In this document: positions 39,701 through 53,190 of the stretch, one piece after another | How the letters are laid out: each line of letters starts with the position of its first letter | How positions within the stretch are numbered: the first letter of the stretch is position 1 | Assembly: GCF_001649575.2 (NCBI RefSeq) | Contig: NC_051432.1 | Span: 24,403,894-24,467,893, forward strand | From: Kryptolebias marmoratus | Lineage: Eukaryota > Chordata > Actinopteri > Cyprinodontiformes > Rivulidae | Direction of reading: 5' to 3' | Length of the DNA stretch: 64,000 bases | Position numbers and translations under genes: made by a program | Notes under the pieces: generated by a model | The model's database searches: none | Seen by the model: the letters and a program-made list of their open reading frames with translations, nothing else | What the model was told of the DNA's origin: nothing

Positions 39701-42700
39701 TTCTGTCTCAGGAAAGGTTTACTGTCTCGGTAAGACTTAACGTCTTATGCTTTATTGTCTTTAATGAAACGGATTTATTTGTCTGAAGAGGAGCATGTTT
39801 CTGTTTTTGCTCCCAGCTTCCTGTGACGACCTATCCGTGACCCTGCAGCCAGTGAGTCGGCAGGGAGAGCGGAGGACCGCTTCTCTGTCAGGCAGCAGCG
39901 ACATTCTTAGCTTCTCTTTTGACGACGTTCTGCCTGGAAAATATAAAGGTTACCTGCAGTTTAACTTCTTCCCTGATTGTGTTTGCATTTGAGTTTGAAG
40001 TCAGCCGAGCATCGACCAAAAGCAATTCCCTTGTCTGATGTGCACCTTCATTTAAATATCACGCTAATTATTCTCCATTGATTGTGGAGAAAATCAATTA
40101 GTAATTAACACATTTGAATCATAACTGGTGTATAGTAGCAGCTTTCTGGAGGCAGAGTGTGTTTACTTGCCTCTCAGTTCTCCGTCTATCTATATCCCTG
40201 CTCACTTCACACAATCTGTTATTTTTCCTGCAAGCTGTCAGCAAACACAACATCTCTGAGACGTCTTTACTCTGTTTCCAATGTTGCCAGCCCAGACGGG
40301 TGTGATGCTCAGTGTTCCCAAGTTTTTCTTAAAGATTGAACAATTTTAAAGAACTCCTCCTTTTGGGAAACTTTAACATAATTCCGTCCGGCATTAGTTC
40401 TTTTCTCCGACTTCTACAGCACACCCTTTATGTCTTAGTTTTTTTCTCCTCTGCTCCTCCCGTCAGTGGGGATTTCTCACGAGGAGTGGTGTTGGAAACA
40501 CAAGTCCTTGGAAGTGGAGGTTCTGGACTCTGATGCGTCGGGGGTCGAGTTCAGGCAGATCGGCTACATCCTGCGCTGCTCCCTTTCCCACGCCATCACT
40601 CTGGTCAGTAATCAGTTTTCGGAAGCAGCACGTGTGTGTGTGTGTGTCACTTCAGATGGAGGCACGATTAAAAACCTCTCTTCTTTAGCTCAACATCTAA
40701 TAAAATGACTGAACTGTAGCCACGTTTTGTTTTCCTATGATCAGTCGGCTGTGACGGCCATCTTGAATTGGGTTGTCTCTAAAAGTTGGTCAGTTGTAGA
40801 TGTTTATCCAATTAATATTTTCTGAAAGTTTTCAAGGAAATTTATTCACTGGGTCATAAAATATTTTGCTAATTCTAAATGAACGCACGCATTAACACGG
40901 GCAAAACCAAAATCGCCTTTGTTTTGAAATGAAATAACAGACTTCTGAATAAATACATCCTGTCTTCCTGCGCAGGAATTCTTCCAAGATGGCAGCAAAC
41001 CTGAGAACGTTGGCGTGTACAACCTCTCCAAAGGAGTCAACCGCTTCTGCCTCTCCAAGCCTGGTGAGCGTCGTTCTCCTGACCTCTAAGCCGAGGACTA
41101 ATTAGCATATTGAGAAAATATCAGCGTGTAGCAGCCTTTCCCTTGTGGAAAGTTTAAAGTCCAGTGTTTTCAGCCAAAAGGTCCGTGTCAGACTTAGCTA
41201 AATATAAAACTGGAACAAAGTAATTAATCAAATAAAAACGGCTTGTCCAGGTGTTTACAAAGTCACCCCCCGCTCCTGCCATCAGTTCGAGCAGGACTTC
41301 TACACCTACGATACGTAAGTAATGAGATGCTGTGTTTGTTTCAGGGTTAAAACAATGTTTCCATTTTGATGACGCTTGTTAATCTGTGTGTGACAGCTCG
41401 GCCCCCAGCATCCTGACCCTCACTGCGGTGCGGCATCACATGACAGGACTCATCACCACAGACAAGATCCTCGACGTCACCGTCACAATCAAGTAGTTAG
41501 GCCTCAACGTTCTCATCACTGCTCCTCATCTCTCTGTCAACATTCAGCCGAACGCTTTTGTTTTCTTCTCCGCTCAGATCGTCCATCGAGAGCGAGCCAG
41601 CGCTGGTGCTGGGCCCGCTCCGCAGCCTGGAGGAGCAGAGGCAGGAGCAGCAGCTGCAGGAGATTCAGCTGCGGCGCCAGGAACGAGAGCGCCGCGCAGC
41701 CGAAGAGGAGGGAGGCGCCAAGGACGACAGTCCTCCTGTCCAAGAGAAGGCAGATGAACTCACAGGCCCCTTCCACTACGAGTTCTCCTACTGGGCCAGG
41801 TCAGTGAAACATTTCAACTTTTTTTTTTTTTTTCCAAACACAGAACACAACCTTTTATTTCTCCTGATTGGACCCAAGTCAGCTTCAGCTGCTCTTGAAG
41901 TGCAGTGATCCAAATTTGGACGCTGATGATTTTGCGATGATTTCTATAAATAAACTGATGTACTTCAGCTCAGTGGTTCCAGAAGCTGGTATCGGGACCA
42001 TAAACTGTACCTAGACCTTTAACTAGAGCCTTAAAGCTGAAACCAGAACTGGACCAGCTGCTCCTGTTGATTGGTTCCAGTACAAGCTTTAAGCCACGCC
42101 CCCTCCACCTAAACAAACAGAACATTGAGGTGGTATTTCATGCTAATATGATTAAATGTAGGAAATAATTTTCAGTCCAAAGATTATTTTTTTTTGCTTT
42201 AATCCCTGAACGGTTTATAAACCAGTTAGGAATGTTTGTGCACTTCAACCAGGTCACAAGTCTTTGACTTTTCTTCTGTGGGTCCAAAGCTGAAAACTGC
42301 TTTACTTCACATAGAATCATATAAATGTGTTGCCAGCTGTTGTCCCAGTGTTTTTAACAAAGCTTTGAAAACCCTCTCTGACCTGACAGTGTGTCCATAG
42401 AGACAAATAATTACTTATAATTTAACAACGCTGGAATTCTGACATCTAATAATAAGACAAAAACAGATCAGAGAATTTTAGAGTCGTTGAACCCTTGTTA
42501 TCATGAAGCCAGTTAATATTTCCAGTGTGACTTCTCAGGGCTGGTGAGAAGATCACAGTCACGCCTTCCTCCAAGGAACTCCTGTTTTACCCGCCGGAAG
42601 TGGAGGCAACTATCACAGGAGGTAAGAGCCTTCTCACACGCTGAAATATTAGTTGGGTAAGTCCAAGGTCTTCTATTCATCTGATTTTCTCTCCACTGTC

Positions 42701-45700
42701 TGCTGCAGACAAGAAAAGGAAAAAAAAAATCATTCTGAAATGATAGAACATTCAGACCCAGATACAGCCCCCACTCTCTTTCTGACAGAATCGTGTCCGG
42801 GTCGGCTGGTAGACATCATCGGGCGCGCAGGTCTCTTCTTAGAGGGCAAGGTGTCTCCAGAGCTCCAAGGTGTGGAAATATCCATCACAGAGAGAGGAGC
42901 TGCTGCAGCACTCATTACTGTGGCCACTAATGAGATGGGAGCCTACAGGTACGAAAAGCCAGACTGAAAAATCGGGAGGACACAAACTGCACGGAGGATA
43001 TTTGAGTTTGGACTATGATGCCTTCAGGTTTTCCTATAAAACTCATGATCTCAGATAGGTGTTAGGACTTGTGTGCGAGGCTCCGACGGCGTTAACTTGA
43101 TGCAATTGTTGTCATCAGATGGTGGATCTAATTCTCTCTGCAGATGATTGTGTACCAGGAAATCCATTACATAAATGACTTCTTGTCTGCTCTGAATAAA
43201 AGGACATAATAGCAGGACATCATACTAAGAGGCCAATTTGTTCACATAGTGTCACCATAAACATGGACATTATGGCGATGTTTGGCTCTAAATGATTTCT
43301 TTGAACTCTTCTTTTCCTGAGGCAGAATCACTGACAGAACGCCTCATCAAAACTCCACGAGACAGAAAATAAAAACACACACAGCCACTTTATACAAAGG
43401 ATTTGTTAAACTTTCGGCGTACCCTTGCAACGTCCTAACTGCAGCTTCACCAAACGTACGCTGGCTTTATTTAAAAGTTTGTGTTTGTGCCAGAAAACTA
43501 ATGCATCTAATTGAAATCTGCTAATTCTGCCAAGAAAAGGCCAAAAATCCATCCGGAAATCTGACAGAAGCTTATTGTTGTCTATCAGAAGCATCTGGTA
43601 AAGCTGCAGCCATGATGTAAAATGTTATTTGTGACCTTCTGTTGATTGTTGTTGCACGAAGGACACCCCAGTATGTTTAGCTCACACACACACACACACA
43701 CTTATCTGCCGGTTGCTTTATTTACCAAATGGCACTCAGTGTTTTACTGAAGCTGATGGGATGTGTGGAAAATGAATCAGTCCTGATGAATTTTAGTAAC
43801 AGTTCAGATCTTTTGAATGGGATTGTGTGAAAAGGTTGTGAACAATTAACATCTTACCTGTTGTGCATGTATAAAATGACATCTGTGTGAGTTTGGAGTT
43901 AGTTTAAGATGGCAGCAGTCCATTTTTGGTTTGGTCTGGCCTCAGATTAGCCGTTAGCTTATCAGTCGGGTCCGAATTTACCTGAGGATATTCAAAGATC
44001 TATCTACAGCAGGTAAGACCATAAAACCCTGCATCAAAAGATCTTAACCATCCTTTTAAATGAACTTGAATATTATCACCTGTCTGTGTGTGTGTGTTTG
44101 TTTAGGGGTGTGTGTATTTGTATTGTTAGCACCTCATGAATCACTGAACAGATTTGAAGAAAACTTTGAGAAAGTAATCATCAGGTTGACATTTAAACCT
44201 AATTAACCTGATTTGAGATGGCTGCCACAGCAAAGCAATTTTAGCAAACAAAAAATGGCTCCAGTTTTACAGACACTGAGCTAAAATTTGGTGTGTTAGT
44301 GGCCGAAACTGATCCCCAGTTTATCCTCTGGATAAAGCTGGTCACTTCAGTGGCGTCGCAGCTGTTTTTTGAAGGTTTGTTCCGTGGAGTTAACCCCTCA
44401 GCTTCCATCTCCTGTTTTTCTGTGGGTTTAACATCAGAAGGAACTAATGGCGCTGCACGTACCGCCTCTGATCTGTTCTCCTCTCCGTCTCAGCGTGGGT
44501 CCGCTCCACAGCGACCGGCTCTACGACCTCAGCGCCAGCAAGGAGGGCTTCGTCCTGAGCCCGGTGGAGGGAACCCCGGGAGACTTCAAGGCGTTCGCTC
44601 TGGCCGGCGTCACCTTCAGGGTACACGTGACCGCCGTCCTCCCGCGCGCCCACACAGCTTTACGTTTTGCTAATCGCCAGGCCTCTTTCATGCTCGCTTT
44701 TCATCTCTGCCGATTGTGATGCTTTAAAGTGAATATGAAATGACACTATGAAAAGCTCGTGTTATCAGCCTTTTTTTTTTCTTCCCTGAATGTTTTTGCG
44801 AAGTGTAATTAAAAGAAAAGATCACTCGTGGATAGTTCAAGCTGTTGTGGGTTTTGCCGTGGGCTGCCTGCCTTTGTGCTGAAACCTCACCTCCTGTGAC
44901 CATCTGAACCTCACACAAATTAGTATTAGTCTCCCTTTCAGACGAAGTGATAAATTGCTTTGAAGTCTTTCCCACATCATTTAAACCTACTTTTCTGCCC
45001 TTGTTTATCTTTGGCATGTACATTATGTCTGAAATAAAACATTAGTGCCACTCGATCCACCTACCAGCCTGATTCCGCCCACATTCTCGCAGTTTAGCGC
45101 CTCATTCCTACGTTTCTGTCAATTTGTAGCTTTTCTGTGAGAAACGGTTCCAGTAATACGTCCAGATTTTCTGCTTTTTCTGTAGATCAAATCAGAGGAT
45201 GAGCAGCCCCTGTCGGGCGTCCTCCTGTCTCTGAGCGGGGGACAGTTTCGGTCCAACTTGTTGACGCAGGACACCGGTGTTCTCACCTTCAATAACCTGG
45301 TAAGAAAAGCAGCTCAGAAGCGGTTTGCTTACTCACCTGTTTAGAGCTGCCTTTAATTAGTAGTCCGCAAACAAATTCAGGTGTAAAGCTGCTCTGAACA
45401 AAATATCTTAATAAATATTGACCTTATGATTATAATTTTTATGATTTTTTTTTTTGGGGGGATGATTGTAATGTAATCCTACTGATGTTTTTATTATGTA
45501 AAGCACTTTGAATGCCTTGCTGCTGAAATGTGCTATACAAATACATTTTTACTTACTTACCGTGCTTCACGTTCGAAGTAACCGTGGCGTTTCCCCCTCA
45601 GAGTCCTGGTCAGTATTATTTCAAACCAATGATGAAGGAGTTCCGCTTCGAGCCTGCGTCTCAGATGATCACCGTGGAGGAGGGTCAGAACCTGAACATC

Positions 45701-48700
45701 AACATAACGGGCATTAAGACTGCATACAGGTATGCACGCACGCCTTTCTGCTTTTTGACTTTATTTGGTGTTTGCATAAAGAATTAAAGGCTTAGCATAT
45801 CACCCGCCGCCTTTCTTGAAAAGACGTATTTGTAGCCATTTTGGTCAAACCTTGAAAGTAACATTAGTCTCATGTGAGGATGTGTGAGCTGGGGTACCAG
45901 CTGAGAGTCATTCACACCAAATTGTTTTAGGTCAGTTGGTTGGGGCAGCCAGGCAGCCATCTTGAATTGAGTCGTATCGTCTGACGGGAATTCGTTCCCT
46001 TCAGCTTACCCTCAAAAGTTAAAAAACCGGCCTCAGGCCCCGGGTTTTACCCAATTACACCACAGCTGGTTTTAGATAAGCTGGTTAATCCAGACAAAAT
46101 TACGGTCTTCTTCCCCGGGATTCACCCGCTTCCCTCGTAGGAGAATTTATCCAGCAGCTGGGAATAAATAATCCACCGAGCTCCCAGGTGAACGACCGAC
46201 CACACCCTGACTTCATGACCAAACTGCTGTTAGTCAGTCTGGTTTCTTCAAGATCTCAGGGTGATATTTTAATAAAACTGTGCTGAACCACATTTGCAAA
46301 ACCTCCCCATATTTACTGAACTGAGCAAATTAAGTGACTCATGTGAACTCAGGGAAATTGTTTTGTCTTTCTGTGCTTTGCGTTTATTAATTCTGATATG
46401 TTGCAGGGTTCGGCTCAGTAGCTGAAAAGGTTTAAAATCACTTCAGTAGAATACAATTTTCCAATCCATAATAACAATTCATAAAGTTTCCCAATTAATT
46501 TACGTCTCCTCAGGCCACAGCTGTAGAAAATTTAAATATATAGAAATGCGAGTTTAATTTCCTACCATCCGAGGCTGAAAGTCTGCTGATCTCAACTCAC
46601 ATTCCTTGACAGTTGACTTGAAAAGTTAATTAGTTAACGATGTTCATCCAGTTATTACTTTCTATAAGCTTCATTAAATTTAATCCAGGGCTTTGTGAGA
46701 TATTTAGCTATTTTTGGGGGTGGGTGATATTAAACAGGCCGAACATCTGTGGTTTTGTGCTGTTGTGCTCAGCTGCTACGGAGCGGTGCAGTCCCTGAGC
46801 GGTGATGCAGAGCGGGACGTGGCTGTGGAGGCCGTGGGTCAGGGAGACTGTAGCCTCTACAGCGAGGACACCGTCACTGACGAGGAGGGTCGGTTCAGAC
46901 TCCGGGGTCTGCTGGTGAGTCGCCGTTTGGCACTCAGAGGGTTTAAAGTAATCCCACGCTCCAGGTGGTGTAACGGATCACAAACAAACACGGATTTGAC
47001 TTGGAAAAGAAGAATTATGTAGGTGGTAAACGCAGATCAAACAGCTAAACGTGCTGCAAACTGCAAAGAAACGCTGCAAACTCACTCCAGAGCACAAGGG
47101 GGCCTCGACCACCATGTCGTATGGACCGCGGTGAAGTTAGCTGGCGCTCCATGGATTCAGCGGCGTCTTCCTGCTGTTTGACCCGGTGCTGGCAGTGAGA
47201 TGTCGGTCAGCTCCTTCCTCCTAAACACGGGGGTTCACTGAGGGACCGTCAACAAATTACCTGAAAAACAAAACTTAAACAAATCCATGTCATGAGAACG
47301 TCTGACCAAGAGTTAATGTTGAATTGTTTCACTAGACTGGACTAATAAGACACACCTAATTTTAGCTGATTTTAAAGCATTTATTATTTCAATTAATATT
47401 TTTTATGAAATGGTGTTAATAGTGTTCATGTCTTTGGACCAGGTGATGAAAAATTAATTGTTTCATTAAGTGGGTGTGTCTTATTAGTCCATTTAGTTCA
47501 ACATTAACTTTTAACCTCCTGTTCTCAAGACATGGAACTCCAATTATTTTTCATAAAAATATTGTTTTTTAGTGTTTGGGGTATTTGCAGTGTTTCTTAC
47601 TTGCAGTTGTTTTTTAGTTGTATGTTTTTTCTTTTATTCTCTGTGATCACAGCATTTTTCTTTTGCAGCGTTTTTTTGTTTGTGTGTTTAGAGTTTGCAT
47701 CATTCGTGTGTTTGCACCTGTCGGCCATCTTACACATCCAACTGAATGGGACTTTAATCTCTCCATTTGCCACATATATATATTTTTTTTGCACATATTG
47801 TTTTGGATGTTTTATTTAGAATTTTAAATGTCCTCGTTCTGCATATGTGGTGTTTTCTTGCAGCCGGATTGCAAATATCTGATTCAGCTGCGAGCCGAAG
47901 GCAACGACCACATCGAGCGGGCTTTGCCTCAACACAGAGCGATAGAGGTAGGTCAGAATCCCACCCCGGCCATCTTTGCCTTTTCAAAGAGCGACTCAGA
48001 CCTGAGTTTTCCAACACGACTCGATCACTAACGGTGCTTCGATCCATTATCTCACTGGCTCCTTCTTATTTTAATTTATATTGGATTATTTTAATAACTG
48101 ATGCTGATCTTTAGAAATAGGGATAGCCAATGGCCAGAAAGAAAACCTGAAGTTTTGCTTTTATTTTGTAAATATACCAGTTTTTTGTGTCATTGTACTA
48201 GATTTTAAAAAAAAAGGTGACTGAAGAAATTTGGCTATACTTCCTTTGGGGTCGACCAATATTGTGCACACATCTAAAAACTGGTATCGTGGTACAAAAG
48301 AAGTTTTTGTACCACTTTATCTTTTATATTGGGTAAAATAAAAACATTTTGGTTTAATTGTTTCTTTTAACCTCAGTTTTATGACATGATGTTAACCACC
48401 CAGTTTTTACAAATAGCTTATTTTTTAATTTTAATCCCAAAAGGACCATGATTGTACCATGATTCCTAAGTTCTTTGTGGACTTTGTTTTCATCTGAAGC
48501 TCAGAGTTTTCAGGGTTAAAATAGGTGAACTCAGTTTTATTAAGTCTTTTCATTTCTTCACTTTTTTTTTTTTTTGTTAAAACAGTTATAAAAAGTTAAA
48601 GACGGGTATTGGAAACTTGTGTAATTGAATTGTTGAAATAACTGTGAGAACCCAGTGATTATGACTTGTATCGCCCTCATCACATGGGCCCTTTTTTAAA

Positions 48701-50642
48701 CAAAGAACAAAAGCAGCTATAATCCCCCCCACCCCCCTCACTAAAACCAAACCTTTCACTTCATCATTTTTTACTCGTCTGAAAACCGCAGTCGCCTAAT
48801 CTCTCTCGCCAAGCTGGAAATGCCTTAATTCCCCTTAATTCTCTGTTATTATCACACCATGTGACTATAACAAAAGCTTTCTCTCACTTCACATTTTGCT
48901 CTTTTCTTCACCGGGCCGAGCTCGTATTATTGCATTAAGCTCTGGCTTTTATCCGGCAGGTTGGCAGCAGCGACATCGAAGGGGTGAACATCATCGCCTT
49001 CAGGCAGATCAATCAGTTTGACCTCAGTGGAAACATCATCACGTCTCCCGAACATCTCCCAACGCTATCCGTACGATATTTACTGACCAACGTTGCCACA
49101 TTAGGTGTTATTCCACGGATGCTGATTTCTCCCCCCCACCTCCCCGTCTGTTTTAGGTGAAACTGTACAAGAGCGACAATCTGGATAATCCAATCAACAG
49201 TGTTTCTCTGGGCCAGTCCCTCTTCTTCCACTTCCCCCCTCTGGACCGCGATGGCGAGGTATCGGCTAATCCTCAGCCGTTCTTGTTGAAACTCGTGTTT
49301 TCAGCACAACCAAGCTTTTAGCATCGTCGGACGATAATGTTTTCGCCTGTGTGTGTGTTTGTGTCTATAACCAAAATATTTCATGAACCACTGGATGAAT
49401 TTTAATTAAACTTTCAGGAAATAATCATCAGATGTACATCTATAAACGATTGTGGTGGCCAATCAACCCACCTTGGAAAAGACAAAAATTATTATAATTC
49501 AGTCAATTTTACAGATGTTGACCTAAAAATTGGTGTTTGTCTGTTAGCAAAATATCTCTTGATTCACTGGACAGACTTTAAATAAACCTTCAGTAAGGAT
49601 TTATTGGATGTATGTTTACAACTGATTAACTTTTGAATTCAGTTAAATTCTAAATGGCAGCCACAGCTAACGAACATTAGCCAAGATAAAAATGGCTATA
49701 ACTCAATCTCTTTTACAGATATTGAGCTCAAATTTCATGTGGTAGAAGCTTAGAGTCATTCAGAACAGAAACTCTTGAGTTTGATCACATGAGGTTGTGT
49801 GTAATTATTTTTATTTTCAAGGTTGGACCAAAACGATGTTTTAATCTAAAACTCTGGCATGCATTTCTTTAAGGAATGCCAGGCCTTATTTTTATATTTC
49901 AGCAGGTTTATAATTAGGTTTTGAGTGGCTGTGATCCAGGTTTGTGTGTCTGCAGTCACGTTTGTCCTACTCTGTCCACCAGACGTACATCCTCATGCTG
50001 TACTCCACGCTGTCCCGCTCGCAGTACGATTACACGCTGCCCCAGGTCTCCTTCACCTCCAGCAGCTACCACAAGCACGTCACCCTCACTTTCAACCCCA
50101 CCGTGAGTTCTTCTTTTCAGTCGTTGTGTTTCAGACGAGTTGGAAGCCGTCCTAACCGTCTGGTTGTGTTTCCTTCAGCGTAAAGTGCCTGACCAGGACG
50201 TTGCACAAGGCTCCTACATCGCTCTGCCTCTCACTTTGCTCCTGCTGTTAGCTGCGTACAACCACGAGAAGGTGCAGCCTAAACTCACATTTTCTTACTT
50301 TTACATTTCTAAAACTTTTTTTTTTTTTTATTGGAAAAGGCCTCACTGACAACCTCGCAGTCAGATCGACATAAAAAGGAATTTCCTGTCTTTTGAAACT
50401 TTGATTTAGATTCTTACTTGTGTTGTATTTTTGTTAATCCCTTTATTTAATGCATGAATGGTTTTAATTTCTTTCATCCAGAAAGCTTTTCTTTAATCCT
50501 TGTTTTGCAGGTGATCCCCCTCCTGTTACAGTTGATGAATCGCATCCAGGGCGTAAGAAGCATGGCCCAAGCCGGCACCGACAGCGCGGCTTTGGACGAA
50601 GCCAAACGTCAGGCCAAGAGACAGAAAGCCCGGCGTACATGA
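33775..50642 (+). CDS. nomo: Nodal modulator (NOMO) ER membrane protein
   Basis: Thirty-one coding exons, 3666 nt, 1221 aa (human NOMO1 is 1222): 33775-33930, 34450-34539, 34623-34668, 34745-34845, 35136-35242, 36032-36104, 36810-36962, 37072-37209, 38037-38126, 38238-38343, 38974-39124, 39232-39409, 39588-39729, 39817-39948, 40467-40603, 40976-41063, 41251-41314, 41397-41492, 41578-41799, 42539-42621, 42789-42948, 44494-44620, 45186-45299, 45602-45729, 46773-46914, 47864-47947, 48960-49070, 49157-49258, 49983-50102, 50179-50271, 50511-50642. Residues 1-30 are a signal peptide, then DDIVVACGGFVKSDVEINYS. The lumenal part is a chain of Ig/carboxypeptidase-regulatory-like beta domains (DGSFRLENMTAGVYTI, PFYRGERITFDVAPSR, YWARAGEKITVTPSSKELL). 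Residues 1161-1174 (YIALPLTLLLLLAA) form the single TM, followed by a basic end KRQKARRT. Known partners are Nicalin and TMEM147, in Nodal regulation and multipass-protein biogenesis at Sec61. The frame stays open upstream to about 33526, but the MLRI start gives the signal peptide. Confidence 0.96.
35390..36005 (-). repeat. R1 repeat, compound copy in NOMO intron 5
   Basis: Two head-to-tail reverse copies. The first has AATATGGCTGCCACGGC. The second has CAAGATGGCTGCCACAGC and ends with GGTGATATGCATTCCTTCAA and GGATTGCTAGGCC, the palindrome carrying one change. Confidence 0.82.
37560..37705 (+). repeat. SINE/MITE-like repeat (GGAAGGGCATCCGGCGTAAAA box)
   Basis: GGTTCGAGCCCAGGTTGCGT resembles a tRNA-type B box. 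It is followed by AGGAAGGGCATCCGGCGTAA and a TGTGGCAACCC...GGGAGCGGCCGAAAGAAC tail, a widespread fish short-element signature by memory. The A box is not evident, so it is probably 5'-truncated. It lies in NOMO intron 8. Confidence 0.6.
40690..40900 (+). repeat. R1 repeat in NOMO intron 15
   Basis: GACGGCCATCTTGAATTGGG, AAAAGTTGGTCAGTTGTAGA and GGGTCATAAAATATTTTGCT match the R1 3' half in + orientation, with the YY1-like GCCATCTT intact. Confidence 0.8.
43682..43701. repeat. Short (CA)n microsatellite
   Basis: Ten CA units in NOMO intron 21, the long intron (about 1.5 kb) between exons 21 and 22. Confidence 0.85.
44085..44330 (-). repeat. R1 repeat in NOMO intron 21
   Basis: ACCTCATGAATCACTGAACA, TTGAGATGGCTGCCACAGC and CACTGAGCTAAAATTTGGTG match R1 in reverse orientation. 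The palindrome end is absent. Confidence 0.75.
45425..45550 (+). mobile_element. LINE 3' tail fragment
   Basis: TATGTAAAGCACTTTGAATG, CCTTGCTGCTGAAATGTGCT and ATACAAATACA form the recognisable 3' end of a fish non-LTR retrotransposon. It stops about 50 bases before NOMO exon 24. Confidence 0.65.
45785..46010 (+). repeat. R1 repeat in NOMO intron 24
   Basis: TTAAAGGCTTAGCATATCAC and CCGCCGCCTTTCTTG mark the R1 end with the palindrome deleted. TAGCCATTTTGGTCAAACCT and CAGCCATCTTGAATTGAG follow. A further R1-like piece (GATGTTCATCCAGTTATTAC) is near 46640. Confidence 0.72.
49335..49895 (-). repeat. R1 repeat, compound copy in NOMO intron 28
   Basis: Two partial reverse copies. The first has AATATTTCATGAACCACTGG. 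The second has GGCAGCCACAGCTAACG, ATGGCTATAACTCAATCTCT and CATGCATTTCTTTAAGGAAT at its end. Confidence 0.78.
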
Positions 50643-52392
50643 GGCGCGCCTCGCTTCACAGCCCCGTACAGTAAATTGAACACTAGCATCGTGACCTCGG
50701 GCTCAGAAAGCACCGGGCCACACTTCATCAGAGTCCACCCTCATCTGTTTTGTGTGCCGGCGAGCCGTTTAGCCTGTTGAGGTGTGATTAGAAACCAGGT
50801 TCTGATTCTGACTCACTGGACTCAAAGCTGATGTTTTAGTTTTTTCCTACAATCATTGTCAAAAAGATCTGTTCACATTTGTAATGGAGACGTTTTTTGT
50901 ATACATTTATAATTAATTTAGGTCAACTCAAAACTATGATTTTGTTTTTTTTCAAATCACTTACATGCCTTTTTACGTCAGTCCTGATAATGCTGAAGAC
51001 TTTTAGACATCGCATGTCTCTCTTATCAGGACTGGGATCAGCTCAGATAGAATGAACACAACAGATTTTATTCAGGCTCTGGCTTCGGTCTCAGAAAATC
51101 TAATCAGATCGACCAATTTTAGCTTGAGGTTTTCTAAAATATTTAGCGACCCGGATCAGTGACTCAACATTTCACTTGTGTAAATGTGTCCTCGTGTGTT
51201 TGGTGTTAAACCGAACCAACCATGATGATCATCAGAAACACGGTGGTCTTTAACTGCTGACTGGGACCGGGCAGGCAAATTACTGCTTTTCATTGTTGTG
51301 GTATCTCACTGCGCTGGGACTGTTGGAGACTCAAAATGGTGAAAAAATACAAGAAAATTCAGATGCAGTCTCTTTGACTTCTGAGTGTTTGTGACCGACT
51401 AACCAGCTAGCCGTGCAGCCGCGTGGAGCACGGCCAGTTTTTGACAAAACTGAACTCTGTCCCATCATAGCCTGCCTCAACTCTCATCGTACCCACCTTA
51501 GCAGACATCCTGCATTTATGATCTGATCTGCTGGAGTACGTTATTTAAATGACAACATGCAGATTTGGGGCAGTTATTTAAAAAATAGTTTTCTGTCAGA
51601 GGAGAGCGGGTTCAAGACACCCCCGCAACAACTCTGTGACTCTTTTTGGAAGATGATCTGTCTCAAATGTTCAAATTTCAAGCCTCCGCGACTCACGTGA
51701 GGAAATTTACATTTTGTTGGTTCCCTTACGAATGCCTTCCACCGACTAGTCGCCAACAGTCGCAGCCCAATGAGATGCTGACTTTATGAATGAGATACGA
51801 CAACCCACTCCTGATGGTCTTCAGCCTGTAAGTGTGAGGTAAAACTGACCTAATGTCAGGTTTATCGTTTGCTCAGGAAAGAGCTTGAATGCTGGGAGCT
51901 TGTTTGATTACTTGTGTGAGGACAAATTTTAGTTTTTCTTCTAATGACCCAAAAGGTGCTGCGGGGCTTACTAATCGCTGGTTAATTTATTAACATGTTT
52001 AATCGAATGTGACTGAGAACCATGTTTTGATGCTACATCTTTCAGTGTGGTTTGTGCTTCTGAATTTGTGTGAAAAGCTTTTTTTTTTTTTTTAAGACAT
52101 TTAGTGAGAACATTTAGTGAGAACAAAGTGAGAATTTTCTTGTCAGCTTACATGTTTAAGGCAGAGTTTTTGAAAAAAGCTCGTTGTTTAACCACTGAGC
52201 TTTGTTAAATACTGTGAAAACTATGGACCTTAATTTTTTTTTTTTCTTTATTGAATCTTGCGGTTCTTTTCACTTGAGGATGAAACAACTTAAATTAAAA
52301 ACGTATTTCTGTTAGGCAGGTTCAGAGAGACAGGGAGGCTGTCGTTCTTGTTAGTCGGTCGAAATTTGTAAATTTTTTACAAACTGAATAAA
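50643..52392 (+). other. nomo: NOMO 3' untranslated region
   Basis: About 1.75 kb without a supported ORF between the NOMO stop and AATAAA at 52387-52392 (CTGAATAAAGTTTG, T-rich context). No canonical AATAAA precedes it, so a long 3' UTR is likely. A TTTTTTTT run near 52080 and a direct repeat (CATTTAGTGAGAA, twice near 52105) are the only oddities. Confidence 0.55.
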
Positions 52393-52789
52393 GTTTGTCT
52401 TGAAGAAAATGAACCTGACTGTTCCTCTGCTGTGCCTGATGAGGGCAGTGCAATTCTAGACACTTGTTCTCAGACAGGCGTCCTGAACTCTTGTCTTCTG
52501 GGGTTAAAGGTTGAAAATGAATGCTAGATTAGATCTGGCTCACCTGAAGTGGATTACCTCAGGGAAGAACAAATATCGGGAATTCTGCTCCGGATTGACA
52601 AAACCAAGAAGAAATTTTAAAGGAGTCACAACCCTTGATGTCATGAAGACCAGACAAAATAACAATTTCTTATAACAATGGTTAATGTGTCCTTAAATAA
52701 AAAAAACTTAAGCAAATTGACTGGATGACAACTACCACGTGTTTGTTTACCTGCTAAAACAACTGAAGTGACTGAAAATAGGACAAATG

Positions 52790-53185
52790 TTAAACTTTCT
52801 GGTCGAGAAGAGGTTTTGCAAAAGCCACATGTGTTTTAATGATAAGCTCTTTAACGCGCTCCACCGCCCTGCTCGATCCTTGATATTTATTCCTCGTTTT
52901 TTTTCTCTTTTCTTTCATAATTAGCGGCGGATTGACGCTTTTATTTCCACCTAAATGTCTTCTCTGAGATTCCTCGCTTGTCTGGTTTCGCCATATTCGT
53001 TTCCGTGCACAGACTGCAGCCATCGAGCTTCCACGTTGTTTTCAGTGGACTCAGCTGAGTGCTTTGTTTACGTTGATTGTGGACCCACATTTCAGAAAAT
53101 CATTCTACATCTAGGAAAACTACAGGAGTAATTGCTTTTAAACGGCACCATTTGATTTAGTTCAGGATAACATTTTTTCATATTT
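52790..53185 (-). mobile_element. Dispersed element with exon-like ORF start (copy B, inverted)
   Basis: The reverse complement matches 1030-1412: AAATGTTATCCTGAAC, GTGGGTCCACAATCAACG, AACAAAGCACTCAGCTGAG, then ATATGGCGAAACCAGACAAG and GGTGGAAATAAAAGC. It encodes MAKPDKRGISEKTFRWK then stop, parallel to copy A. Both copies stop after FRWK, so the stop may predate their split or be original. Confidence 0.6.
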
Positions 53186-53190
53186 GTACC